Positions 52,113 to 61,274 of a DNA stretch of 64,000 nucleotides are shown here, piece after piece (within the stretch, counting starts at the first letter, position 1; each line of letters opens with the position of its first letter). The stretch lies in assembly GCF_003173595.1 (NCBI RefSeq), contig NZ_QGNZ01000004.1, forward strand, positions 248,001 to 312,000, given 5' to 3'. A model generated the notes under the pieces. That model did no database searches. It worked only from the letters and a program-made list of their open reading frames with translations, and was not told where the DNA came from. A program made the translations under genes and the position numbers. The DNA comes from Pedobacter yonginensis. GTDB taxonomy: Bacteria > Bacteroidota > Bacteroidia > Sphingobacteriales > Sphingobacteriaceae.

Positions 52113-53441
52113 TTGGAAAATTCACGCCCCAACGATCTGGCCCTTTTGGTTTTGAACAAGCTGCGTTTAAGCAGGAGCAGTTCAATGCTTCCCGAACTTA
52201 AAGTTTTAGAAGATCTATTTGATTGCCTTTTCTATTCGAGTATGTGCAAGGAGGAAAGTGAGCTGATAAAGGTTACCGTTACATTTATCGATCCCTTAAA
52301 TCCTGATCCTGCACCTCCGGGCCATATCGTGCCAGAAAGATGGAGTTGTATTTCTTTCGATCAACGGGTACCCATGACTACCAAGTCACTTGCAAAACTT
52401 TCAAAAGCAGCAGATCCGGCAAGTTCATCTCTCGCCGTATATTATGATGAAAAAGGCTGCATTTACATTTGGGGAATGATTGATCAGGCCATGCACTATC
52501 AGAATTTTCTAAATTACGAGTCGGATACAGGGTCAGAACAACCCGGATTGTTTCAAGTCTCAATCAGCGATATCGGTACTTTGAACGTACTTTTTGATTA
52601 TGAACTTTTGGCTACTTTGAAGCATAATGTTTTGGTTAAGCGTTACCTCGATGTACTTACCATTGGGCCAATTTCAAAAATGCTGAGAAAGAACGCAGAT
52701 TTTTTAAAGATTGCCCTGCAAGAATATATCGAACAAATTCACCCAGGAGAACTGTACCTCGATTGGGAAAGCTTTTTGGATGGGTTATGGATACAAACAT
52801 TTTCCAGACTACTGCTCAAAATCCAAAATTATCAGCATGGTGGCGCCATCTTAATTGCGGATGACAGTGTCGATTTAGACGTTAAATACAGAATTCATTA
52901 CGAACGTTTAACATTAGCTATGGTAGCGCATGCAAAAGCCTCAATAGATAACTTTTTGGCTGAAAGCAAAATACAAAGGGATTTAGATGGGAAGAAAAGA
53001 TCGGTAAGTAAATCCCTTTATCTCAAGGAAACAGGTTCATTTTATAATAAGCAAGGAACGGCTGACGAGATTAAAGGTGCCATTAGTTTTATTGCCTCTC
53101 AAACTTGTGTGGATGGGGTGGTACTATTCAATAGAAACATGGTGAGTAATGGTTTTGGTGCAGTGCTTCGGGCAAAGAAAATGCCCCGTAAAATTTATGT
53201 TTCCTCAACCGCTACAGCAACGCCCAAATCTCTTGAACCGCATGATCCGCGTAATTACGGCACTCGACATCGTTCTATGATTGCTTATTGTTGGAATCAT
53301 CCATCGTCCTTAGGTCTCGTCATCTCACAAGATGGAGATATAAGAGCGTTCTCAAAGATAGAAGATAAGCTGATTATGTGGGAAAACATCAAAACACAGC
53401 AGTATTTAACGAGCAGAAATCAAAAGCACAGGAAAACGTAA
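52113..53441 (+). CDS. Diadenylate-cyclase-like protein (DACNV-type sensor domain)
   Basis: 442 aa. The C-terminal part (about 310-420) carries two signatures of DisA-type diadenylate cyclases: DGV at 334-336 (canonical DGA) and GTRHR at 383-387, followed by VISQDGDIRAF in place of the SEE loop. The N-terminal part (about 25-170) matches my memory of the DACNV sensor arrangement described in comparative genomics of nucleotide signalling. It may make or sense c-di-AMP. The start is TTG at 52113: no in-frame ATG lies upstream before a stop, and the next Met (residue 25) falls inside the conserved region. Neighbours are a histidine kinase, a receiver and an MscS-like channel. Confidence 0.7.
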   Translation: MENSRPNDLALLVLNKLRLSRSSSMLPELKVLEDLFDCLFYSSMCKEESELIKVTVTFIDPLNPDPAPPGHIVPERWSCISFDQRVPMTTKSLAKLSKAADPASSSLAVYYDEKGCIYIWGMIDQAMHYQNFLNYESDTGSEQPGLFQVSISDIGTLNVLFDYELLATLKHNVLVKRYLDVLTIGPISKMLRKNADFLKIALQEYIEQIHPGELYLDWESFLDGLWIQTFSRLLLKIQNYQHGGAILIADDSVDLDVKYRIHYERLTLAMVAHAKASIDNFLAESKIQRDLDGKKRSVSKSLYLKETGSFYNKQGTADEIKGAISFIASQTCVDGVVLFNRNMVSNGFGAVLRAKKMPRKIYVSSTATATPKSLEPHDPRNYGTRHRSMIAYCWNHPSSLGLVISQDGDIRAFSKIEDKLIMWENIKTQQYLTSRNQKHRKT

Positions 53442-53493
53442 GTCTTATCTTCAAATGGGTGAAGCAATTGGCGGAGTTTAAAGGGAGTTTGTT

Positions 53494-53871
53494 TTATTCT
53501 CGGAATTCACCAGAATGTTGAAGCAGCATTTTTATTGTTTTTGTGAGCTTATGGTAATCGAAGGGTTTAAGCATAATGGCATCTGGCAGGCATGGCACAC
53601 GTGGAATTTCAGACTCGAGCATGGCGGTGATGAGCAACATTGGAATATGCCAGGTATCAGGGTTTTCTTTTAATGAATTGCAAAAAAGTCTTCCATCGCC
53701 TGTACGCAGCAAAATGTCCATCAAAATCAAATCGGGAGGGAAGTGGTTGATAGACTGAGCGATAAGCCATGGAGTATTGATACTCTCTACTTCAAAATGC
53801 TCCTCTTCGAGCATTTGTTTGATCACGTCAGCATTACTGAAGTCATCTTCGACTACCAGGATTCTAGCCAT
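53494..53871 (-). CDS. Stand-alone response-regulator receiver
   Basis: 125 aa CheY-like receiver with no output domain: acidic pair E8/D9/D10 (ILVVEDDFS), phospho-Asp52 (DLILMDILLRTGDG), a Thr in LLITAM and a Lys in IMLKPFDYHKL. I chose ATG 53871; TTG 53877 would add two residues. It converges on the DAC-like gene. It could receive phosphate from the triple-PAS kinase at 49683-51845 or from other kinases. Confidence 0.9.
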   Translation of the reverse strand: MARILVVEDDFSNADVIKQMLEEEHFEVESINTPWLIAQSINHFPPDLILMDILLRTGDGRLFCNSLKENPDTWHIPMLLITAMLESEIPRVPCLPDAIMLKPFDYHKLTKTIKMLLQHSGEFRE

Positions 53872-54091
53872 TTTCAATGTCGTTAGGTAAACTAAGTTAG
53901 TGAGATATTTTTTAAAATGCTTTGCGAAATTTAATTTTAATATTCATTCGGTAAACCACGCCTATTTTAGCCATTATTGACCGATTTTGAAACACTGATA
54001 AATTGTAGCGAATGAGGCCTTATCCGCAGATTATTTTAAATTGATAACAATTTTTAGCTAAAGTACATCCGTTAAATTTTGCCCGATTTCA

Positions 54092-56578
54092 TTATAGGTG
54101 ATCAGTCGGATTTTCGTTAGGCGCTGGGTGCAGATAGATTTCTTGTTGTTTGAACGGTATTTTAATGTTATTTTTCTTGAATGCTTCGTTTATGGCGATG
54201 ATGATGTCATTTCTGGTGGGGTTATTTTCGCGTAGGTGATGGGTCCAGGCCAAAATTCTGAGTTCGATAGAACTATCACCAAACAGTTCGAAATTAACTG
54301 CCGGTTTGGGGTTTTTCAATATGCGATCTTCAGCCTCCAAAATTTCTATAACAATGGCTCTACATTTTTCAAGGTCTGCCCCATAATCTATACCGACTAC
54401 CAAAGATAAGCGTTTCCGATTTCCTGAAAGTGTCCAGTTCATTAGGTGTGAATTGAGCAAGTCTCCATTTGGCATGACCAAATCTCCACCATCCCAAGTT
54501 GTAATTACACTGCTTCGAAATCCGATAGACTTTACCGTACCGCCTTGACCATCAACATCGATAATGTCGCCCACATTTACTGGTTTTTCGAAAGCGATGA
54601 TGAGCCCACTAACCAAGTTGTTAACCAAGGTTTGCAAACCAAAACCAATGCCCACACCTAGCGCACCAATGATGATGGTGATGCGTTCCATCGGTATCCC
54701 TGCGGCGGCAATGGCTAAAAAAAGCCCTGTTGAAAGTATGCTGATGCGCAACAGCAATACCCAGCTTCCCAAACCGCGTTTCGTAGTATTGTCGTTCTTA
54801 CTGCCAACCAAATGATCGTCGGACGTGAAAAAAGAAACGATTTTAGACAGTATGACCGATATGGTCATAATCACGAAAAATAACAAGACCCCGTTTATGC
54901 TAAAGCTAAAATTTCCAAGCGTTCGCTCCTCGCTCATAAAATCAAGTACTGGTTTAGAGTACAAATCAAATACTGGGAAATTATGTCCCAATAATACAAA
55001 CCAGCCCACTACTAGTAAAAAATACAAAAGCCCAGGTGCTTTACTGCCTACCTTACCAAAATTTAAATAAAACAACTTTCTGTCTTGAACGGTATAAACC
55101 TCAAAGGCCAATAGCAATCCTTCATTGATTAACCGCACTACCCAAAGAAAAAGGATGGCAATAATTACGTTTAGAAAACCCACTAAAAAGAGGGTTTTAG
55201 CGAGGTTAAATCGACCGTAAATATTTAGAATTATGGATATTAGCTCAAGGAGTATCATGATGATGATAGAATAGGCTATCCATTTCTCTTTGAGCTCGCG
55301 GTTTCTTTTTTGCCGGATGATGATTGTGCCTACTATTGCGCCAATTAATGCTACCACAAGCATATACCAACGCTCTACACGCGATGCCTGCAATAATAAG
55401 TTTCCTGCTGATGCAAATAAAAAGAATACAACCATCAATAACCAAACCCGCATCCAGTAGGTGGTAATGAAATTCTTAAATACAATAGTTAAACACACAC
55501 AGCAAATTATCCAAATACAAAAACTCAGCAAAAATGGAGGGGATATCAGTAAAAATTGAAATAGGCTAAGCACAATCAGTGCAGCTGACAATGCTGGGTA
55601 ACGGATTGCAAGTTGGCCATTCATTTCTTTATTGATCAATCCCTTTTCACGATAAATTTTCTGGAGTGCGTTCAAATAGATAAAAGAACCCAATACAAGC
55701 AAAATAATTAGGAAAAGTCTACCAGCATTATTTAAAACATAAAATTTAAAAGTTAAAATATTTTTATTGAGCGAAAACTTTATTATATCCGTAATTGGCC
55801 TGAAATGAAGCTGTTTCTGCCATATGTTGGGTACTTCTCTGGCCAGTGTTTCGTTGGCCATTTGTCGCTCAAAAGTTTCTACCTGCTCTACAGCATTTTG
55901 CAACTCGCTAATGGTGAGGTTATAGCTGTTTAAAAGTTTTTGAACTTGGATATTGGAGGTTTTTAATACAGAATCTACAGGAGCAGCCTCAACCGCAACT
56001 GAGGCCAGTGTACGGAAATAATCTACGGTTTGGACTGAATCTTTAGGGAAGATAAAAAGTTCCGGTGCCGTAGAAAGAGAGTCTATTTTAAAATGAAAAC
56101 CTGCTAAGCCTTTTTGCTTAATCTCTAATAAGGTTCTTATTTTTTTGGCATCCAAAGATAGTTCCCTTAATACCCGTTTTGTTGCAGCCAAATTTCTGTA
56201 CGTTTGAGTGGTGCCTAAGTTTATAAAAACCCCGTCGGAAGCAGTATGGTAGTCATCTTTTAACCTGGTCATTCTTTTCTTTATCGTAACCGTGTCGATA
56301 CCATTTTTTAGAAAGCCCTTGGCTTCTTGAATGGTTAGCCTGATTTTATTGATGACTTCTATCTGTATCATGGCCACCTGATCTGCCTTGAAGTCTTCAA
56401 TACTTTCTTTGGCAGATTTCTTCGAAAAATCCTGAATTTTAGCCAGAAAGCCTTTTGCTTTGGTTTTCCCTGATTCTACTTTCGTCGTATCTTCAATTTT
56501 AGTTTGCCCTAAGCTGGTGTTCGCCGAGAGGACAAAGCTTAAAATAACAACAGTAATCCAAGGGAATTTGATTTTCAT
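54092..56578 (-). CDS. MscS/MscK-like mechanosensitive channel
   Basis: 828 aa. A signal peptide (VVILSFVLSANTSLGQ), a long helical periplasmic domain (about 30-270), about 10 membrane segments, then the MscS core. The pore helix is GALGVGIGFGLQTLVNNLVSG, the beta domain VNVGDIIDVDGQGGTVKSIG with VMPNGDLLNSHLMNW, and the cytoplasmic a/b domain ends with FKKNNIKIPFKQQEIYLHP. It vents ions and solutes on osmotic downshift. The ATG at 56578 gives the signal peptide. The c-di-AMP-like gene nearby is notable because c-di-AMP controls osmotic balance elsewhere. Confidence 0.92.
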   Translation of the reverse strand: MKIKFPWITVVILSFVLSANTSLGQTKIEDTTKVESGKTKAKGFLAKIQDFSKKSAKESIEDFKADQVAMIQIEVINKIRLTIQEAKGFLKNGIDTVTIKKRMTRLKDDYHTASDGVFINLGTTQTYRNLAATKRVLRELSLDAKKIRTLLEIKQKGLAGFHFKIDSLSTAPELFIFPKDSVQTVDYFRTLASVAVEAAPVDSVLKTSNIQVQKLLNSYNLTISELQNAVEQVETFERQMANETLAREVPNIWQKQLHFRPITDIIKFSLNKNILTFKFYVLNNAGRLFLIILLVLGSFIYLNALQKIYREKGLINKEMNGQLAIRYPALSAALIVLSLFQFLLISPPFLLSFCIWIICCVCLTIVFKNFITTYWMRVWLLMVVFFLFASAGNLLLQASRVERWYMLVVALIGAIVGTIIIRQKRNRELKEKWIAYSIIIMILLELISIILNIYGRFNLAKTLFLVGFLNVIIAILFLWVVRLINEGLLLAFEVYTVQDRKLFYLNFGKVGSKAPGLLYFLLVVGWFVLLGHNFPVFDLYSKPVLDFMSEERTLGNFSFSINGVLLFFVIMTISVILSKIVSFFTSDDHLVGSKNDNTTKRGLGSWVLLLRISILSTGLFLAIAAAGIPMERITIIIGALGVGIGFGLQTLVNNLVSGLIIAFEKPVNVGDIIDVDGQGGTVKSIGFRSSVITTWDGGDLVMPNGDLLNSHLMNWTLSGNRKRLSLVVGIDYGADLEKCRAIVIEILEAEDRILKNPKPAVNFELFGDSSIELRILAWTHHLRENNPTRNDIIIAINEAFKKNNIKIPFKQQEIYLHPAPNENPTDHL

Positions 56579-56795
56579 GCCACACACTCTATATTCAATA
56601 TTAAATAAAATTCAAAATGTATCCAAATTTCTAACATCTATTCAATCCATAAATAAAAGACGCACAGTTGCAACTGGCACATTTGTCGGCTGTATTTTGG
56701 GAAATACGCCCTTGTAATTGATTTTCATAACTTTTTGGCTTTATTTTTAATCAAAAGAATATTTTTTTAATTTTATGGGAAAGACCAGAAAACCC

Positions 56796-57644
56796 ATGAA
56801 AAAATTCTCCCTATTTTTTATGTGTCTGATGATAGCTGTCAGCACATACGCTCAAAATCAGAGCAATCAAAAAACAGATGTAATCAAAAAATCAAACGGG
56901 GAGGAGCTGAAAGGCAAAATTATCCGAATAACAGATACGGATGTATCCTTTGTTTATGCTGGAGAAACGGCTGAATATGTAATCAAAAAAGACGATATCT
57001 CACAAATTATCCATTCTAGTGGGCGTGTAGAAAACATCACTCAAGTAAGTGCACCAGCTGAAACCCGGCAAAAAGATCAGGTAGCCATGACGGCAACCCC
57101 CGCAGATCATCATAATAAGATCGCTATACTACCCTTTACATTTTTAATGGACAATCAACCGGGTGCCGACCAAATTGGCCTGAAGGCACAGCAAGACGCC
57201 TTCGCATTGCTTAATCAGCATTCGGCAGGATATACCATTCTCGATCCACGTACAACCAATGCCATGCTGGTACAAGCAGGTGCTACCCGCGATAAGATGA
57301 TCGGTTTTACGATGAAAAATCTTTGTGATATTTTAGGCGTAGAATATGTAATTGATGGCACAGTTACCCAAAACAAAGGTTACCAAACCAGTTACACTTC
57401 AGCTAGTGACGATACGAAAGTGAAGCGTGATGATGCAGATAAAGTTAAGGGCGTTTCCAGTTACGGTTCTTCGAGTAGTAGTGCTGTTCAGCGTTACGAT
57501 GTAAGTGTGAGTTTGCAGATTTATATGGATAACAATGCCAGCATTTACAACGAAAATCATAAAGCTTTCTTAAGCAATACCGATGGATCTTACAGTGGCC
57601 CCTTGGAGTACTTGCTGAAAAGATGTCCGCTGTATCGAAAATAA
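56796..57644 (+). CDS. Secreted protein with CsgG/LpoB-like domain
   Basis: 282 aa from ATG 56796 (signal peptide MKKFSLFFMCLMIAVSTYAQ); ATG 56775 adds seven residues. Two parts: a small N-terminal beta domain (VIKKSNGEELKGKIIRITD, VSFVYAGETAEYVIKKDDIS) common in Bacteroidota secreted proteins, and a C-terminal domain beginning KIAILPFTFLMDNQ with LCDILGVEYVIDGTVTQNKG, similar in pattern to the CsgG/TolB-N type fold. A Ser-rich linker lies near 220. Role unknown, possibly an envelope assembly factor. Confidence 0.7.
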   Translation: MKKFSLFFMCLMIAVSTYAQNQSNQKTDVIKKSNGEELKGKIIRITDTDVSFVYAGETAEYVIKKDDISQIIHSSGRVENITQVSAPAETRQKDQVAMTATPADHHNKIAILPFTFLMDNQPGADQIGLKAQQDAFALLNQHSAGYTILDPRTTNAMLVQAGATRDKMIGFTMKNLCDILGVEYVIDGTVTQNKGYQTSYTSASDDTKVKRDDADKVKGVSSYGSSSSSAVQRYDVSVSLQIYMDNNASIYNENHKAFLSNTDGSYSGPLEYLLKRCPLYRK

Positions 57645-57948
57645 ACTAGGCTCCATATTACGAGATTAATCCCATCAATTTTTGTCCTAGCTATTTTGGT
57701 GTTATGCTATTATTCGTAAAAGGCACATCTATTTTTTAGGCATCGGGCTTGGTTTCAATTTACGAAGCGATCTTTCAGCACAAGATGCGACAAACATTAT
57801 CATTCGGCCTTTGTTTTAACAATCGATAGCGAAGTGACAGCAGAATACGCTATAATACACAGAATAAGTAATCGTTAATTTCCTAAACTTTAATGTGCAC
57901 TTTAGCACAAAGAATAAGAAATTATACAATCCATTAAACAATTAATTT
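57645..57948. other. Spacer without recognised genes
   Basis: 304 bp. A short inverted repeat gtgc/gcac (gtgcactttagcac) lies near 57893, about 55 bp before the next ATG, and could be a weak operator. No promoter match of good quality. Confidence 0.35.
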
Positions 57949-58959
57949 ATGAAAGCAATCGGTTTTAAAACCTCACTTCCGATAGAAGAAGAGGAGAGTT
58001 TTATCGAATTTGAAATAGAAAAACCCACTCCCACACAAAGAGATATTTTGGTAAAAATTTTGGCCATAAGTGTCAATCCGGTCGATTTTAAAGTGAGAAA
58101 GGGGAGTGCGAAAGATAAAAATCTAGAGGTACCAAAAATAATAGGTTGGGATGCCTGTGGGGTAATTGACAGGATAGGAGATGATGTTCGAAATTTTAAA
58201 GTGGGCGATGTGGTGTATTATTCGGGAGATCTCAATAGACAAGGTTGTTATGCAGAATATCAGCTCATAGATGAACGTCTTATGGGCCATAAACCTGATA
58301 ATCTATCTTTTGCTGAAGCTGCGGCCATGCCACTTACCTTGCTAACCGCTTGGGAAATTATTTTCGATAGAATAAGAATAGGCGAAAGAGATAAGGGAAA
58401 ATCAATCTTAATTATTGGTGGTGCTGGGGGTGTAGGCTCTATCGCAATACAAATCGCTAAGAAACTCGCGGGCCTTAAAGTAATCGCAACAGCATCACGG
58501 CCAGATAGTAAAAATTGGTGTTTAAACTATGGGGCAGACGTGGTGGTAGATCACCGAAATCTAATTGATGAAGTTAGGCAGGCCGGCTTTGAGCATGTAG
58601 ATTATATTTTAGATTTTGTAGATGTAAATCAATATTGGGAAGCCTTCGTGCAACTCATTAAACCACAAGGCCATATCGGCTCAATCAGCGATCCAACAAA
58701 TGAAGTAAATCTTCGACAGTTGAAAAGCAAGAGTGCAAGTTTCCATTGGGAGTTGATGTTTACCCGTTCAATGTTTCAAACCGAAGACATGGGCGAGCAA
58801 GGAAATATTTTAAATCGAGCCAAGAAATTGTTTGAAGATGGCATATTGAAATCCACTCTGAATACTGTGCTTGAAGGATTCGATGTAGCCAACATTAAAG
58901 AGGCACACCAATTATTGGAAAGCGGAAAAACCATCGGTAAAACGGTTATTTTGTTTTAG
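57949..58959 (+). CDS. MDR-superfamily oxidoreductase (zinc-type alcohol dehydrogenase-like)
   Basis: 336 aa, NAD(P)H-dependent quinone oxidoreductase / zinc-type ADH-like family. GroES-like N-terminal domain (ISVNPVDFKVRKGSAKD, IIGWDACGVIDRIGDDV, FKVGDVVYYSGDL) and Rossmann fold (ILIIGGAGGVGSIAIQIAKK). The catalytic zinc cysteine position seems not to be conserved, as in the family of this type. It probably reduces quinones or reactive enals. A single-gene unit with a terminator after it. Confidence 0.9.
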   Translation: MKAIGFKTSLPIEEEESFIEFEIEKPTPTQRDILVKILAISVNPVDFKVRKGSAKDKNLEVPKIIGWDACGVIDRIGDDVRNFKVGDVVYYSGDLNRQGCYAEYQLIDERLMGHKPDNLSFAEAAAMPLTLLTAWEIIFDRIRIGERDKGKSILIIGGAGGVGSIAIQIAKKLAGLKVIATASRPDSKNWCLNYGADVVVDHRNLIDEVRQAGFEHVDYILDFVDVNQYWEAFVQLIKPQGHIGSISDPTNEVNLRQLKSKSASFHWELMFTRSMFQTEDMGEQGNILNRAKKLFEDGILKSTLNTVLEGFDVANIKEAHQLLESGKTIGKTVILF

Positions 58960-58997
58960 AATACCCTTAAAATAAACAAAGATTGAGTAGAATTTTG

Positions 58998-59036
58998 AGC
59001 GCATCAAGAGCCTTAGCGTTTTTGATGCGCTTTTAT
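58998..59036 (+). terminator. Terminator after the MDR gene
   Basis: Stem agcgcatcaa / ttgatgcgct (10 bp perfect) with a 14-base loop, followed by ttttatattt. It occupies the 312-bp gap before the LOV kinase gene; the rest of the gap (59037-59271) shows no promoter match that I trust. Confidence 0.85.
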
Positions 59037-59271
59037 ATTTGCTAAATTAATGCCTTTCCAGCTCCATTAAGAAAATCAAATTACGCTTGCCATTTAGCGT
59101 TAGAAACAGATTTATCTTTTTTTCAAAAAAACGGTTATGCACAAAAACCAAATGCCCCTGATTTTAGTTTATATACCTTAATAAGATATAATACTGGGCA
59201 AATTAATTGTTTTTTAACTTCTGGTCTCTTTGAATAAAAGTCAATGATGAATCAAGGTTTTCACTCAAAGC

Positions 59272-60837
59272 ATGGATATATTGAACAAATTTGATAATGG
59301 GGAATTTGCATTTTCCAAAGATGACATCAAGGCAGATTTTAAGCTTCTGACCAGGGCATTAGATGCCTCTTATTCGGGTATTATCATCACGGACAATCTC
59401 TTACCTGATAATCCAATTATTTATTGCAACGAGGCGTTCGAAAAAATGAGCGGTTATCGTCGCTCAGAAATCATAGGTCACAACTGTCGTTTTTTGCAGG
59501 GTGCCGATCGCTCACAAAGGGCTAGGGCCATCATTAGAGAAGCGGTTGCCAATGGCGAAGTGTGTACCGTAGATATCAGGAATTATCGCAAAAATGGCGA
59601 CTTGTTTTGGAATGAATTATTCATTTCTCCAATTGTAGGGGATGATGGTAAGGTAACCAATTTTATAGGCGTGCAGAATGATATTACCCGTCGCAAGAAA
59701 TCTGAGCAAGACCTCCGTGCCCAAAAGGATTTGATGGAAAAGCAGGTTTTAGAAAGAACAAAAGACCTGAAGGAAAGTCAAGAATTTTTATACAGTATTA
59801 TACAAACCGTTAGAGAAAGTTTGATTGTTATCGATCCTGATTTTAAGGTAGTTAGTGCTAACGATCATTTTCTCAAAACTTTTAAAGTTTCACTAGAAGA
59901 AACCGTTGGCACTGGCCTTTACGAGCTGGGTAATCACCAATGGGATATTCCACAATTGCGCAAGCTACTAACGGATATTCTGCCAACCAACAACCCTGTA
60001 GAAGACTTTGAGGTAGAGCATGATTTTCCGCACATTGGGCGTAAACTGATGCTCTTAAATGCACACCGGATTGAGCTGGAAGGCCAGTATAAAGATCAAA
60101 TTCTGCTGGCCATTGAAGACATTACAGAACGCAGAGAAATAGAGCGCAGAAAAGATGATTTTCTATCCATCGCCAGCCATGAACTTAAAACCCCATTAAC
60201 TACCATTAAAGGGTATGTACAAGCCATGGAACGCATGGTGCCAAAAGATTCTGGAGCACGCTTCTTAGGCTTCCTTTCTAAAACGGCAAAATATCTCGAT
60301 CGTTTAAATAATTTGATCGCTGAACTCCTTGATGTTTCCAGAATCCAAACCGGGAATTTGAAGCTGCACAAAGTTCCGTTTGATTTTGATAAAATGGTTA
60401 AAGAAACCGTTGAAGCCATACAAACCGCAACACAAAATCATAACATCATTATAGAGGGTTTTTCGGGTGTTCAGGTACCAGCTGATGAATCGCACATTGC
60501 GCAGGTGTTAACCAATTTACTCTCTAACGCCATTAAATATGCACCAGAATCTGGCCAGGTACATGTGTATATTTCTAAAGTAAGCAATTACGTAAAACTC
60601 TCTGTAACCGATTCTGGCATTGGCATTAGTCCCGAAGATCAGAAAAAAATATTCGAGCGGTTTTACAGGGCGGGAGATATTCAGCAGCGTTTCCCAGGAA
60701 TGGGCATCGGCCTTTACATTTGTGAGCAAATCATCAAAAACCACGATGGAACACTTTGGGTGGAGAGCGAAAAAGAAAAAGGCTCTACATTCAGTTTTAC
60801 TTTACCCATTCAAGCAAAAGAAGATAATGAGCAATAA
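59272..60837 (+). CDS. LOV-domain blue-light sensor histidine kinase
   Basis: 521 aa, cytoplasmic. The LOV domain (about 25-140) has the photoactive motif GHNCRFLQG with Cys72, which forms the flavin-cysteinyl adduct, and the FMN-contact residues Asn104 (NYRKNGD), Asn114 (LFWNELF) and Gln135 (GVQNDIT). A coiled-coil linker and a second PAS (about 170-285) follow. HisKA has His303 (SIASHELKTPLTTIKGYVQ); HATPase_c has NLLSNAIKYAP, DSGIGIS and GMGIGLYICEQI. It should respond to blue light. Its end overlaps the next gene, a receiver, by 11 bp. Confidence 0.92.
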   Translation: MDILNKFDNGEFAFSKDDIKADFKLLTRALDASYSGIIITDNLLPDNPIIYCNEAFEKMSGYRRSEIIGHNCRFLQGADRSQRARAIIREAVANGEVCTVDIRNYRKNGDLFWNELFISPIVGDDGKVTNFIGVQNDITRRKKSEQDLRAQKDLMEKQVLERTKDLKESQEFLYSIIQTVRESLIVIDPDFKVVSANDHFLKTFKVSLEETVGTGLYELGNHQWDIPQLRKLLTDILPTNNPVEDFEVEHDFPHIGRKLMLLNAHRIELEGQYKDQILLAIEDITERREIERRKDDFLSIASHELKTPLTTIKGYVQAMERMVPKDSGARFLGFLSKTAKYLDRLNNLIAELLDVSRIQTGNLKLHKVPFDFDKMVKETVEAIQTATQNHNIIIEGFSGVQVPADESHIAQVLTNLLSNAIKYAPESGQVHVYISKVSNYVKLSVTDSGIGISPEDQKKIFERFYRAGDIQQRFPGMGIGLYICEQIIKNHDGTLWVESEKEKGSTFSFTLPIQAKEDNEQ

Positions 60838-61189
60838 GAAAATTCTGATCTGTGATGATGATGAAGGGATCTTAGATATGCTGGAAATGGTATTTGAAGA
60901 TAGTCCTTATACCGTAATACCTGAAAAAAATAGTCTTAATATTAAAAGTATTGTGGAGCGAGAATCGCCTGATCTTATCCTTTTGGATTTGTGGATGCCA
61001 GTTTTATCTGGAGATCAACTGCTCAGAACGTTGAGGAAAAATCCTTCTACTATTGGGCTTCCTGTAATTGTGATATCTGCCAGCAGAGAAGGCCGGCAAA
61101 TAGCATATGATGCAGGAGCTACCGGATTTATCGCTAAGCCTTTTGATTTTAGTGAATTGATGGGTATGGTTGATGGGCTTATGGCTTAA
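60827..61189 (+). CDS. Stand-alone receiver protein, partner of the LOV kinase
   Basis: 120 aa receiver: acidic cluster D10-D12 (ILICDDDEG), phospho-Asp54 (LILLDLWMPVLSGDQ), a Ser in VISAS and a Lys in FIAKPFDFSEL. The true start is ATG 60827; the longer ORF upstream is a shadow of the kinase in another frame. It overlaps the LOV kinase stop by 11 bp, which implies translational coupling and a dedicated pair. No output domain is present, so it must act by protein contact or pass phosphate on. Confidence 0.92.
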   Translation: MSNKKILICDDDEGILDMLEMVFEDSPYTVIPEKNSLNIKSIVERESPDLILLDLWMPVLSGDQLLRTLRKNPSTIGLPVIVISASREGRQIAYDAGATGFIAKPFDFSELMGMVDGLMA

Positions 61190-61274
61190 TCACAGATTTG
61201 TCTGGGTGACATTTCGATAACTTATTTTGGTTCTTCTGTTTGAATTTGGTTTGGTTGTTATATTCTGCTGAGTA

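Noticed and set aside
60620..60826. N-terminal extension of the receiver protein inside the LOV kinase
   Set aside because: It is the kinase sequence in another frame; the receiver domain starts cleanly at ATG 60827.
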